DNA of 25,988 bases from Oopsacas minuta (GCA_024704765.1 JAKMXF010000308.1:352622-378609); one strand, 5' to 3'. Shown: positions 9,301 to 18,330, counted from the stretch's first letter. Made by a program: numbers and translations. Notes: a model not told the origin generated them from the sequence alone.

Positions 9301-12300
9301 AATTCATTGAACTTTTCCCACTTATTAAGTCCCCAAGCAGCTGAGCAGGCAATTTGGGAAATAGTAACTTTCTCCAATTTATTCGCTTTATTCCAAGTAT
9401 CTAATGAACAATCGTAAAGTTCTTCCCATTCACCCAAAGCTTCCAGGCAACGCAGCTTACCAATTGTATCTTGCATGCTTTCTAATCCGCTATACTGGTG
9501 ATTTCTATATATTTCCAATGCTTTATCCCAACACTGGAGACTTTCGTACCATTTAGCATCTTCGAGAACACCGTACATTTCTCTAGAATGTTCAAGAACT
9601 CCTAAGGAAGCCTCTGGCACCTGTAATTTATTATTTAGATCAATTAGATTTTCGAGTAAATCTTTTGTACTTTTGTTTGGTTCAAATTCCTTCTCTTTAT
9701 ACCTTAAAGCCTTTGCATAAGCCCTCGAGTGGAAAGCGCTTTCACATAGAACCTTACTATCCAATGGAAGGGAAATTATCTCTAAATGTTCAGTAAATTC
9801 AAGTAGATTAAGAATCACTTGAATGATTTCCGGACTTTTGCTTACTTTGAGAGCCTTCTCAAGATTCGTGATAAGTTCATCCCTATGAAACTGTGGTAAG
9901 TTCGACCAACAAGAAATAAAGGTTGCGTTAAATAATTCCCGGGCAAGAATATTGTAACAGGTACATATTTGATGAAGTGCTCTGAGAGCTTTATCAGGTG
10001 TTTCTTGTACTAACTGCATACTAAGCCTTCTTAGCCATTCATTCCAAGCCTCAACATTCAAGTTATCCTTTGTGTCCCAAGCTTTACTAAGACTAAGGAT
10101 ATTCATATAGGAGCCCTTGACTCCTGGGGTACTTTTAGAATGGAGATAAGAATCGCTAACATGTTCGTTTACGGTAAGAGCATGTTGAAGAAATGTTACT
10201 TCTGTAGGAATATTTATAGAACAGGCCTGCTTGTTTTCGGTTAATTGGAAAATAAGATATTTATAGTCAGTGTTATATAATCCATGTTTCTCTAGAACTG
10301 TGTTAACCATGGGTATAAAGATTTCATAGCTACGACCAAGTTGAGGAATAATAGCAATTAAGACCTGAAATGCATCTATCTTTACTTCTTCACTATTTTC
10401 AATCGTCCTGGACAATGTATGTACAACAGGTGACACAAAATCATTGAAGTCAATACAAGAACTTAGAGATTTAATTGCTAGTAGAGCTTCTCTAATAACT
10501 GTTAAGGAACTATCTGGTCCTTCCAATAATTTGATGACGGGAGGTAAAAGCATGTGCAAGTAATCGTCTATATTCGCGCCACAAATTTGTAGAGCCCTCA
10601 ATAGTTCTATGGTATCCTGTTTACCATGAGAATTATCTTCTAAGAGAACACCCAACATTGGTTGGACTAATTGAGGAATATAATTTCGAAATTCTGATCC
10701 CAGAGTTGTTATTAGTTGTTTAATTAGTTCAATCAGAGCAGTTCGTTTCACTCCAGTATCCCAAGATTTATGGATAATTTCGAATATTTTGGGCATAAAG
10801 TCTTTGGCTTGAGGTCCTGCTATTGCTACAATCCTCTTGAGTTGCGAAAAAAGGGTGGTTTTTAATTTCGTGTCAGCATTAATCTCAATTACTGGTAGGA
10901 TTGTGGGTAAAATTAGTTTAACAAACTGGGGTGCTTTATCATCCAGGTACTCTAAAATCAAAGGGAGAGACATTGCTGCTTCTAAGTGGAATGCTGCAAG
11001 TGAGGTATCATTTAAAATCCTTAGGAGGCATCTAATTGCGACTTGAGGATAAAAATCCTCAAGTTGTTCACTTGATGTTGATACCCAAACTTCACTAGTA
11101 AAATTTCCGAGAACATTTTGTGGTATATCGAGATTTTCTGAGGTGATGTTTCCAGTACTATTCTGGTTTTGAACTTCTTGTTTGAGTTTGTGATGATAAG
11201 CAAGATATTTGTGTGGGTCTAATGCGCCAAGAAGACCAAGAACACGAATACTCTGGAGGCGAACAGTTGGAAGTAATTCGACCTTTAAAAAAGAGTAGAG
11301 TATATCCATCATTTGCGGACGTTGGAAGGAAGGCTCTAATACATATCGTGTGTGTTCAAGAAGCTCTCCAAGTGTCCAAAGCATCATGAGAGATTTGTCT
11401 GTAGAACTATTAGCTGAATCTTGAATATTATCTCTAAGTATAGGTATAATCCTAGTGGAATAATTTCTCATTTCGGATTGGCTAACTTTAGCTTGCATAG
11501 CGATTGCCAGTAATACACTCATAATGACTCCTACTGAAGTGTTAGGATCTTGCAGTTTAGGAATTAAAGTATCCAATATTGGTTCGAAATATGGTTTTAC
11601 AAGAATGGGTGTATGGGTAATCAAACAAGCAAGTAGCTGAGCACTTTGTTCTTGAAGTTGATCTGTATTCGTAAATCTAAGATCATCCAATAGCTGAACG
11701 AGAGTCTTACGTAATGATGGCAGTAGGTAAGCAGGGTTATATACGTTCAAGCGACCAAAAATCTCCAAAACCTCCAATCTAATCTCGAAATATTCATCTT
11801 GGAATGCAGCGAATAATTTTTGCAAGTTCTCAGCCTGAGCAAGGTGTCCATCGAACTTAGACGTAAGCGAACAGAATACACATAACCGAACACTGTAATC
11901 CTGGTCAGTAACACCGACTTTAAGTATCAAATTTAATATTGCAGAAACATTTTGAGTTGCTGCCTGTTGATTGGGTTGTTGGACAATTGTAGAAGCAGCA
12001 ATAGTAGGAGAAGGAATAGTCTGCTTTAGAAGATTGCAACATGTTATAATAGTTTGAGTACGCACACTCCTGTCACAATGATCCAGAAAGGTGTGGGCTA
12101 CCAATTTTAAATGAAATGATATGCCTATCAAATCTTCAAACTCAAATTCAGAAAGGGTTTTCAGAGAGAGTATAATTTCTTCCGAATTAGCTAAAAGAGG
12201 GGGAAATGATTGCAGATCCAAGAAAGAAGAACCTCTTTGAAGTCCAGGATGATGGATTGGTTTGTGAAGTAGAACAGAAAATATTTGGTGGAGTAAATGT

Positions 12301-13781
12301 TGTTGAATTATTTTCTTGAGCTTTGCATCAGTATCAGTAATTTCTTGGAGTACTAGAATTAATCCTTCGCTTAGTCTGATGTTCATATTCTCCAACTGTT
12401 CAATCAGACTCTTTTTGTAGGTTTCTAAACCCGTAAATCCAGATCTTAGAAGATAAGACATACATTTATAAACCGCAGGGTCAACTTCTCGCGATCTTTT
12501 AAGAGTATCACGAGGGAGTTTACCCCAAACAGCATCAACCGTACTCTGAAGAAAGGTTTTAGGAAGCTTAATTATATCTTGTTTTAAGGCAAGTATTAGA
12601 AGACCTAAATCATGAAATGCTTCTGATGCACGATCTTTATCATTCGTTAAAGAGATTAAATAATCTGTAGCTTGATGGATATAATTCAACAAAAAAGTCT
12701 GAGGATCAAAAAGAGCTAGCCAGGGTAATATATTTATAATGGCTGAGGATAGCTGAGGAGATTTACTAGACAGGTTGTTTATTACAACTGAACAAATTTT
12801 ATGATAGTGTTTGCCAATAAACGTTTTACACTTTTCTGAATACGGATGTGCCCTTTGCCTACATGTTTTAGAATCCAACTGAAGAGTCTCTAGAATTAAC
12901 CTATAACCATGTGTAGGTGGACAAAGATACTCATCACCAAGGAATTCATCAGAAACATTTTCAATTGAATAAAAGGGAGTAAAACTCTCAGGTAGAGTAG
13001 GGAGTGATGAAATACGCAGTAATTCATGTACAAGCAATAAAAAGCAATGCGTATGGTCATCTCGCAATATCTTATCTTTTTGACTCACATTTTCTAAATG
13101 ATTTTCCGCACTTTTATAAAGATTTCTCCATGGAGGTGAATTAGAGTCGATTTCCCTAGTTGCTGAGAGAGCAAGGCAAGCCTTGAGGGAAGCTATTGCT
13201 CCTTCTCTCATATACGGTTTATTATCGGAAATGCAAGAAAAGGCTAGATCATAAAAATCATCAATTTTATAATGGTAGTAACTTTGAGCATTAATGGCTA
13301 GTTCTTTAATTATAAGAAGAGACGCAACCCTCTTAATATCAATTTGACCTTTGGTTCCTAACCAATCAATAGCGGTAGACCAGAATTGACAACCAACAGT
13401 ACTTGCACCTCTAACTTCGTTTCTAGAAATATATCCAATTGCCCTTGATACAAGTAATGGCATGCCGTCCCCCTGAACCAATAAACCCAGGAATGAATTA
13501 CGAATTCTTGCATTGATTAGAGATTTTTGGCTGGGGCTCACGTCTAATCTTAGTAAGACGACTGCTGCATATACTCCGCCCCTCTTCTCATGAGAGTTCT
13601 GACTCGCTAGTAAATTGCCAAGTTCACGGAGTAGTGAAAATACGTCATCTTGTGTAAATTCCAAATAACGATTAGTCACATAATTAAGTAAACATCTTGC
13701 TGCCATTTTTTGCGTTTGCTCAACATCACTTGCTAGATTTTTCAGGTAAGGTTGCAAAATTGAACAGGAGTCAGCCTCCAT
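6399..13781 (-). CDS. TOR: Target of rapamycin (TOR) serine/threonine kinase, intron-free, complete
   Basis: This is the catalytic subunit of TORC1 and TORC2, which phosphorylates growth regulators such as S6K and 4E-BP (TORC1) and AKT (TORC2) in response to nutrients and growth factors, acting on lysosomal and other membranes. Numbered from the ATG at 13781, the protein has 2460 residues, against 2549 in human. HEAT repeats fill roughly residues 1-1290, a FAT domain about 1300-1900, and the FRB domain about 1935-2030, with S1952 and W2018 of the rapamycin pocket present. The kinase domain spans about 2073-2385, with Lys2104 (LKGHEDLRQD), catalytic loop GLGDRHPSN (D2255) and D2274 of HIDFGD. 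The FATC domain ends in the invariant CQCYIGWCPFW. The frame stays open to an upstream ATG at 13856, adding 25 residues. I prefer 13781 because its context (ATAATGG) is better and similarity to TOR begins just after it. Oddities are FRB changes equivalent to human D2102E and Y2105F, WFARR where WFDRR is usual (residue 2232), and no intron. Identity is certain; the start is likely. Confidence 0.97.
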   Translation of the reverse strand: MEADSCSILQPYLKNLASDVEQTQKMAARCLLNYVTNRYLEFTQDDVFSLLRELGNLLASQNSHEKRGGVYAAVVLLRLDVSPSQKSLINARIRNSFLGLLVQGDGMPLLVSRAIGYISRNEVRGASTVGCQFWSTAIDWLGTKGQIDIKRVASLLIIKELAINAQSYYHYKIDDFYDLAFSCISDNKPYMREGAIASLKACLALSATREIDSNSPPWRNLYKSAENHLENVSQKDKILRDDHTHCFLLLVHELLRISSLPTLPESFTPFYSIENVSDEFLGDEYLCPPTHGYRLILETLQLDSKTCRQRAHPYSEKCKTFIGKHYHKICSVVINNLSSKSPQLSSAIINILPWLALFDPQTFLLNYIHQATDYLISLTNDKDRASEAFHDLGLLILALKQDIIKLPKTFLQSTVDAVWGKLPRDTLKRSREVDPAVYKCMSYLLRSGFTGLETYKKSLIEQLENMNIRLSEGLILVLQEITDTDAKLKKIIQQHLLHQIFSVLLHKPIHHPGLQRGSSFLDLQSFPPLLANSEEIILSLKTLSEFEFEDLIGISFHLKLVAHTFLDHCDRSVRTQTIITCCNLLKQTIPSPTIAASTIVQQPNQQAATQNVSAILNLILKVGVTDQDYSVRLCVFCSLTSKFDGHLAQAENLQKLFAAFQDEYFEIRLEVLEIFGRLNVYNPAYLLPSLRKTLVQLLDDLRFTNTDQLQEQSAQLLACLITHTPILVKPYFEPILDTLIPKLQDPNTSVGVIMSVLLAIAMQAKVSQSEMRNYSTRIIPILRDNIQDSANSSTDKSLMMLWTLGELLEHTRYVLEPSFQRPQMMDILYSFLKVELLPTVRLQSIRVLGLLGALDPHKYLAYHHKLKQEVQNQNSTGNITSENLDIPQNVLGNFTSEVWVSTSSEQLEDFYPQVAIRCLLRILNDTSLAAFHLEAAMSLPLILEYLDDKAPQFVKLILPTILPVIEINADTKLKTTLFSQLKRIVAIAGPQAKDFMPKIFEIIHKSWDTGVKRTALIELIKQLITTLGSEFRNYIPQLVQPMLGVLLEDNSHGKQDTIELLRALQICGANIDDYLHMLLPPVIKLLEGPDSSLTVIREALLAIKSLSSCIDFNDFVSPVVHTLSRTIENSEEVKIDAFQVLIAIIPQLGRSYEIFIPMVNTVLEKHGLYNTDYKYLIFQLTENKQACSINIPTEVTFLQHALTVNEHVSDSYLHSKSTPGVKGSYMNILSLSKAWDTKDNLNVEAWNEWLRRLSMQLVQETPDKALRALHQICTCYNILARELFNATFISCWSNLPQFHRDELITNLEKALKVSKSPEIIQVILNLLEFTEHLEIISLPLDSKVLCESAFHSRAYAKALRYKEKEFEPNKSTKDLLENLIDLNNKLQVPEASLGVLEHSREMYGVLEDAKWYESLQCWDKALEIYRNHQYSGLESMQDTIGKLRCLEALGEWEELYDCSLDTWNKANKLEKVTISQIACSAAWGLNKWEKFNEFIDRIPAHSQNGAYFRAVYSIHSEDYCVARNYIKEARVLMDPELSVLVGESYTRAYNAMVFIQNLSELEEVIDVKSEPSANKYKDLINTWWERLQGCHYNVEDWQKILLVRSLIVKPTQDTRSWIKYSSLCRKSGRFTRARETLKFLGADQPESDWVDPYVDYAYIKFRWHTVLSNESYQKRTQILDHMLTFTKKILSMKENSLLEPSSSLPKLLSKCFLRLGIWNWELYKTLNDPQIVKNILTYLKSATEYNSNSYKAWHAWAIYNFELANQKDQTQTNFIDLPSTHKRYGARTTDINVTHIDFVKNSIEGFLKSISLSANSLQDSLRLLTLWFQYAGHDDIFETLDQGIRTVSIDTWLHVIPQLIARIDSRFHNVKKLVHNLLCDVGKQHPQALVYPITVASKSVVKTRSDAAKAILNVISETRHELTIQALLVSEELIRVAILWHELWHEGLEEASRLYFADKNVQGMLNTLEPLHSILELGPQTLNEMSFSQAYGRDLSDAQDWCKKYQSTQCIKDLTQAWELYFHVFKRISKQLPLLVSLELKSVSHKLNDQRDMVLPVPGTYEPGQPMIYIQEFSPTLQVIPSKQRPRKLSLRGSNGQEFQFLLKGHEDLRQDARVMQLFGLVNTLLINNSETFKKELFIQRYSVIPLSPNSGLIGWVPNCDTMHALIRDFREKKNIVLNIEHRLMLKYSPDYDCLPLIQKVEVFQRALEERNGHDLANILWLKSPSSEVWFARRTNYTRSLSVMSMVGYILGLGDRHPSNLMLDRVSGRVLHIDFGDCFEVAMIREKFPEKIPFRLTRMLVLAMEITGIDGTFKHTCINVMNVLRNNRDSVMAVLEAFVYDPLLSWRLVDSNPHKTEVKQNIRPQAETSNLLVDDITLLHKRPTNLITQPSIIEENEDFPQMEVNEKALSIISRIKDKLTGCDFSCKSGLSIEDQVQLLIYQATSHENLCQCYIGWCPFW

Positions 13782-13786
13782 TATTT

Positions 13787-13816
13787 CTATAGCAAAAGAA
13801 CAAAGTGTAAACTTAC
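13787..13816 (-). promoter_or_regulatory. Splice-like signals just upstream of the preferred TOR start
   Basis: On the minus strand a strong donor-like GGTAAGTTT (GT at 13816-13815) is followed by a pyrimidine-rich tract and an acceptor-like TTTTGCTATAG ending at 13787, six bases before the ATG at 13781. Used together they would remove only 30 nt, which is shorter than animal introns normally are. The segment is a multiple of three with no stop, so the frame is open with or without splicing. The acceptor could instead serve a longer 5' UTR intron or, in animals that use it, spliced-leader trans-splicing. These uses are inferred. Confidence 0.35.
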
Positions 13817-13902
13817 CGTATTTCCCTGAATAAGCGTCATGCAGCTTATTATTCATGCAGGAGAATACCCCAGCATTTATTCGGGTCTAGAAATTAATGT
13901 TA

Positions 13903-14196
13903 CAGTGGAATTCTGGTATTTGTCTATGGACTTAGGGTGTTTTGTGTATCCGAGGGGGTACTTACTGGAAATTATTTGAAAATATTTCGGCTAACTTTGT
14001 CCTAAAGTATATTTTGTAACTTTTCAATATACTGGATTAGTTCATGCCCAATTAATAGCACATAACATGTCTTCTGTTTATTGTCAATTGCTTATATTAG
14101 CTATCAGAAAATCTTGTCTATCTGTAATTGGCATAATGGGTTATTTTATGGTTCTGGCTGTGTAATCAAATGGACAAAATAACCCGAATTCAACTG
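13903..14196. mobile_element. TA-flanked MITE (pogo/Tigger-like) immediately upstream of TOR
   Basis: The left end reads CAGTGGAATTCTGGTATTTG and the right end, on the minus strand, CAGTTGAATTCGGGTTATTT. The inverted termini agree over roughly 22 bp with few differences. Each is bordered outside by TA (13901-13902 and 14197-14198), the target duplicated by Tc1/mariner/pogo transposases. The CAGT start favours the pogo/Tigger branch. The 294-bp interior has no coding sequence. The inner part of the right terminus (AAAATAACCC, 14176-14185) has a second inverted partner, GGGTTATTTT, at 14138-14147. The left border is 47 bp from the upstream TOR ATG and about 120 bp from the preferred one, so the TOR promoter or 5' UTR must lie in or across this insertion. 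Confidence 0.7.
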
Positions 14197-14198
14197 TA

Positions 14199-15140
14199 TT
14201 TTCAATTTCGGGTGCTGCTACCCTCGGCTCTTTTTCAAGGAAATACGCTATTTGTGAAACCGATTACTTAATGTTATTTTTATACGGACTGTGAAAGGGT
14301 ATAAACCGGGAGAATTAGCAGCTCGAATAATGTGAAAAATGTAAGAAAATGCGGGAATCTGATAACCAGCTTGTAAATCATGTTAACAGTATACGTCGAG
14401 TTGTTTCGAGCAATTTCTATAACTTTCGTCTTCAGTTCGTTTACGGTTAAATTTAATATACACAAAGTAGAACTCTCTGTACCTGAAAGTTCGATTTTCA
14501 GTGCAGCCCTATAGGGAGATGCCCTAATGGAATGGACGATGTGCGACGTCCGTACGTCCGTACAACCGCGAGGCCGTGCGAAAATCTAGCAGTCAATTGA
14601 ACATGAACATTGACATACTGTACATTTGGGTCGGAGATTTGCACCTCGGACATGAATATTTTCTAAAGTGAATATTTCTCACCTTTTTTTGTATTTTTTC
14701 AGGACCAGGAGCGCAAAATCAGTCCGGGTCTGGTAGATTGTGGGATCTACACGGGGTCAGGCGTGCCCTCCTGAAAATAACAAATATACAAAACCCTGAG
14801 CTGTACTAGCATTTTATCGGATGGACATTTTCTGCATGTCGTACTTACACTGTACACAAAATCACACTCCTATGAGCCCCCATTTTTTGTAATGTTTTTG
14901 AAGAGTAATCGGTATAGTGACGTAACTTCTTTATGTGTGCCCCCGCTTAATCAGGTTGGAGGCCCCTTTTAAGCAAATCATATATTTCGAAATAATAAAT
15001 GATCTCAAAATAACTGAAAATCGAAATTTATTTGAATTGGTAAATTATTATAATTATTTTCTTCTAACCTTCAAGCTAGCATAGCCAAGGGGTAATGCCC
15101 ATAATGGCCCCCTCAGTGTTAGGCCCCCAGCGCGTGGGTG
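14199..15140. other. Intergenic, no gene recognised
   Basis: No coding region is supported. A short tandem CGTCCGTA x2 occurs at about 14547-14562. An imperfect inverted pair lies at 14688-14704 and 14769-14792 (TTTGTAT...TTTTCAGGA). G/C-rich runs rich in GCCCC and GGCCCC from about 14935 to 15135 look like the subterminal part of the hAT-like end described next. Confidence 0.4.
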
Positions 15141-15173
15141 GTGTGGCGGGGGGGTTGGCTAGTTACGGCCCTG
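15141..15173 (-). repeat. Orphan hAT-like right terminus
   Basis: Read on the minus strand from 15173 the sequence is CAGGGCCGTAACTAGCCAAC followed by a C-rich run. CAGGGCCG/CAGGGGCG starts followed by GTAACTAG are common hAT termini. The flank AATTGTTA (15174-15181) would be one target copy. I searched leftwards for a matching CAGGG start beside a similar 8-mer and found none, so the other end is lost or lies outside the window. Confidence 0.4.
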
Positions 15174-15320
15174 AATTGTTATGGCAATAATTTCATCTCA
15201 TTATGAGTTTTCATAAATGTCATGTATCCATAGTTATAAGTTAAATTGAATTGTTAAATAATAATCTTACTTCACAGTCCATACTATACTGATTACATCA
15301 TATCGAAATTAATATATTGT

Positions 15321-16005
15321 GGCCTATGTTATATAAGGCCTATTCACTAACTACATTTTCCTGTACCATGGATTAAAGGATGTCCACATATTTACATAGG
15401 TAGTTCTATTCGTTACGGTACAATCAAAATGGTACATTTTTACACGATTAATTGTAATACTAGTGCGCTTCGCTTGCTAGTCACTGCCGAAGCAGTGAAA
15501 TACTCAGTAATACGTATTTCGTGCTCTAGGCGAATTTTCGCGGATGTTTTAATTTTTATTATCAATGGCCCATCGAAAATCCATTTGATGACCTTCTCTG
15601 GTAATACTAGAGCTCTCATGTGGCTTAGGTTTAGCAATCTCGACCCCTTGTATTAAGAAATTTGGAAAATTTTCAATTTTAGTACAGTCATGATGACCTA
15701 GTAATTTCATAACGAGTTTGCAATTGTTAAGAGTTATGAAGTCAGGAAAATGGCATGTCATGGGTTCCCTGTGATTTAAATTCCAACCATAAATCATCTA
15801 TATTGGGGTGGCTAATAACGTGATTTTGAGAATCTAAAAAGGTGACAGTGACGTCATTATTTCGTCATACGTGTGAATTTTCGTCCAAGACTCGAACTTG
15901 TCCGATCCAGACCAAAAATCCCCTGTATGCCAAAATCATCCATGGGGGTCATCCAGATTCTTCAATCAATTCCGGACAGACGAGGAGATATATATATCTA
16001 TATAT
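15321..16005 (+). repeat. Copy A of the dispersed composite repeat
   Basis: Two joined parts match the block near the right end of the window. About 15321-15463 (GGCCTATGTTATATAAGGCC, then CCATGGATTAAAGGA, CGTTACGGTAC and ATCAAAATGGTAC) is an inverted copy of about 24400-24549. About 15460-16005 is a direct copy of 25245-25850, strongest at 15836-15891, where GACGTCAT..TTTCGTCATA and GTGAATTTTCGTCCAAGAC recur. The stem CACTGCCGAAGCAGTG (15483-15498) forms a perfect 6-bp hairpin. Open frames here are short, lie on both strands, and show no protein motif. This copy lacks the 485-bp MITE found in the other, so its TTATATAAC region preserves the empty site. Confidence 0.65.
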
Positions 16006-16307
16006 GTCACCGTCCAAATTGAGGAAGGTTATTCTTATATAATTTGCTACTTATGATATTATGGGTCAACTAAAATGCAAAATATTTGTGTAATCACTAA
16101 TCAACATACATACCAAAGTTACCTAGATGCTACTGGGGTGTTAGGCCCTTAGTAACACTTGTGCTATCACGCGACAGTTACTGCGCTATTTCTAACTAGT
16201 TACCGTAGATATGTATTGTACTTAGGGCATTCAAAATGTTCCCATCTTTGTTTAATATCTTCACACTACAACTACTTACTAATCAAATTTCTACATAAAA
16301 TTCGAAA
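16006..16307. other. Intergenic, nothing recognised
   Basis: About 300 bp of AT-rich sequence between the repeat copy and the mariner element. No gene, terminal repeat or significant structure was recognised. Confidence 0.4.
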
Positions 16308-16309
16308 TA

Positions 16310-17638
16310 CTAGGGCGTTCAATAGGTCTTGCGGTGATATCATAGAATATGATACAAACACTATACGCACTAATTCACTATATTATTTATTCAAAGTAAT
16401 CCCCTCCTGCAGATACACAAATTTTAACCTTTCCACCCACTTGTAAACACATTTCTGTACTCTTCTTCGGGGATGGATTTCAAGTACTGGTACAGGCCCG
16501 TTCTGAGTGCTTGTAATGTGTTAAAATCTTTGCCTTGAAGGTATATTTTAAGCTTGGGAAATAGCCAAAATCACACGGAGCTAGGTCTAGTGAGTATGGT
16601 GGATGGGGAAGTAATTCTAACCCTTCTACATCCAAGAAATTTTTGCTAAGCTTAGCTGTATGGGAACTGGCGTTATCAATTAGAATCTTCATTCCTCGAG
16701 TTCCGGTTTTCGGGCGGTACTTTCTATATTTTTTATCAAATTTGGAAGCACGTCCTCTGTAAAGAAAGTAGCAGTAACAGCCTTGCCACTCTCACACGGT
16801 AATTACAAGACAATTCCATGACTACTGAAGGAGATGGTATACATAATCTTAGGTTTTCTGAAGTCGGGCCTAGGAATTTTCGCCGGTTGTTCGTCGCCCC
16901 TCACCCATGATCGCTTCTTATACTTGCATATGGTGTTGAATAGTACATCCACGTCTCGTCGCCAGTAATAATCTCTGTTAGGCGTCTAGAATCGCAGTTC
17001 TCATAAGTTTTCAAGAGTTTCTTGGCAATATTCAGTCATGCCAACCTTTGATTCTCACTGAGCTTATGCGGGACCCATTTCCCACAAATCGATCGGTAGC
17101 CAAGCTCAGTCGTCAGAATTGTATGAATAGCTCCCGATGAAATCTCCATACTTTGTTTTAACTGATTGACAGTAATGCACTTGTCTTCCATGACCATACT
17201 TTCAATAAGTGCGATATTCTCTGAAGTGGTGGCGGATACCGGTCTTCCAGATCGAGGCAAATCTGTGACATCAGCATCACCAGATCTAAAACGGGTAGTC
17301 CATCGCTCTACAGTAGATCTGGAAGGGCAATCCACGCACAATATCTCCTGTAACTCGCTGAAGATCTGTACGGGCTGGATCTTGAGTATTGCGCGAAACT
17401 CTATGTAAGCTCGCCATTTGAGGTTGAAATTATCATCCTTTGAAGCCATAAATTCAACAGTGGGTATAAATTGACTACACGTAACTATCTCAAAAATTCA
17501 TAATTAGTATTGAATAAGCTTGAAACTTTCAGTATATGGAGTTTAACTATATGCGCTTGTAATATATGAAAGTTAAATATATTACTTGACTAATTCCTAA
17601 GATATATCATGATCCGCAAGACTTATTGAACGCCCTGA
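16310..17638 (-). mobile_element. Full-length mariner element (1.33 kb), inactivated
   Basis: The left end reads CTAGGGCGTTCAATAGGTCT and the right end, on the minus strand, TCAGGGCGTTCAATAAGTCT. Both continue TGCGG, giving inverted repeats of about 25 bp with three differences. TA lies just outside each end (16308-16309 and 17639-17640), the standard mariner target. The 1329-bp length is typical of complete mariners. The encoded transposase, on the minus strand, is broken by a stop and frameshifts, but both ends survive, so the copy might still be moved if a matching enzyme existed. Confidence 0.85.
16394..17449 (-). pseudogene. Mariner transposase pseudogene (DD34D)
   Basis: The ATG at 17449 opens a 137-residue N-terminal part with the paired helix-turn-helix DNA-binding region of mariner transposases, including the linker LPRSGRPVS and the WVPHKLSENQRLA block. 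An in-frame TGA at 17038-17036 then interrupts it, probably from a CGA codon. Reading on, the first catalytic Asp is in ITGDETWMYY (16963-16952), the second in DNASSHTA, and the third in LAPCDFGYFP. The last two are separated by 34 residues, the DD34D spacing of true mariners. Between the first and second Asp the frame shifts at least once, and the C-terminus (ERLK..., ending near YFE) needs another shift. About 345 residues would be expected for the intact enzyme. It cannot be made from this copy. Confidence 0.85.
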
Positions 17639-17649
17639 TACTCCCTCTC

Positions 17650-18330
17650 TATGTCTATGCATAGTTGTAGCCTTTCAACCCACTACGAAAATGTGGTTTT
17701 ATACTCGTCTCTGTCCACTGAATTGAGGTAGTGGTAAACCCCGTTTTCCAGCTCTTGTCGAGTATGAAATAGCCGTCCTCCGAGATGGTTTTTCAGCTCA
17801 GGAAATAGCCAAAAATCACAATGTGATAGATCTGGGAATACGGAGGATGTACCATCGTTTCAAACCCGATATCCTTAATAACTTCGCTAACATATTTTGA
17901 AACATGAGGTCTAGCATTATCGTGGAGAAGTTTGATTCCTCGAGTTCCTGTACGCGGAGGTCGTGTTTAATAGACTTTCTCGACTTCTCTCACGCATTTA
18001 TCTGCGTAAATTTCTCCATTGAGTCGTTCATCTTAGGCACAGGGATTTGAGCCACTGGCCCATACGCATCAAAAATATGCTGTAGAGAACCTCATCATCT
18101 CGGAAGGCCGAACGTGCCTTTTCGGGGGGTTAAGAACCTTTTGGGAGCCACGATTTCTTTGGCAGTTACGTAGAGGTTTAGAAAATTTAATACAAGTTTT
18201 GTCACTAGTAACGATTTCATATAACCTTGAGAATCACAATCTCTATATTCTTTAATCAATTTTTCGCGCATGAAACCTTCTCCTTTTGCAATTGAAAGTA
18301 GGACAGATATAGATATATAATGGCCTGAGT
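17650..18330 (-). pseudogene. Older mariner-like transposase relic
   Basis: On the minus strand the sequence keeps scattered mariner transposase pieces: KFSKPLRN at about 18180, AYGPVAQIPVP near 18050, and GIKLLHDNARPHVSKYVSEV at about 17950-17890 carrying a catalytic Asp. These are followed by HPPYS, where the PDL.HCDFW Asp block is damaged, and then by PELKNHLGG..FHTRQELE in another frame near 17790-17740. Several frameshifts and stops separate them. Its DNARPH motif and sequence differ from the neighbouring mariner (DNASSH), so it is a separate, older lineage. The left edge of the readable relic lies just beyond the TA flank of the neighbouring mariner. No terminal repeats were identified. 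Confidence 0.7.

Noticed and set aside
6604-11203. Short frames opposite to or overlapping the TOR gene
   Set aside because: They are shadows of the conserved minus-strand TOR coding sequence.
6399-13856. TOR as a processed retrocopy
   Set aside because: No poly(A) tract follows the stop codon, no flanking duplication was seen, and the full frame and catalytic residues are intact. The idea is kept open only through the single-exon structure.
14500-15181. Left partner for the CAGGGCCGTAACTAG terminus at 15173
   Set aside because: No CAGGG-type start with a flank similar to AATTGTTA could be found to the left, so a complete element was not called.
15429-16446. Several 60-95 codon frames on both strands
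   Set aside because: They fall in repeat copy A and the adjoining spacer, are diverged between the two copies, and show no protein motifs.
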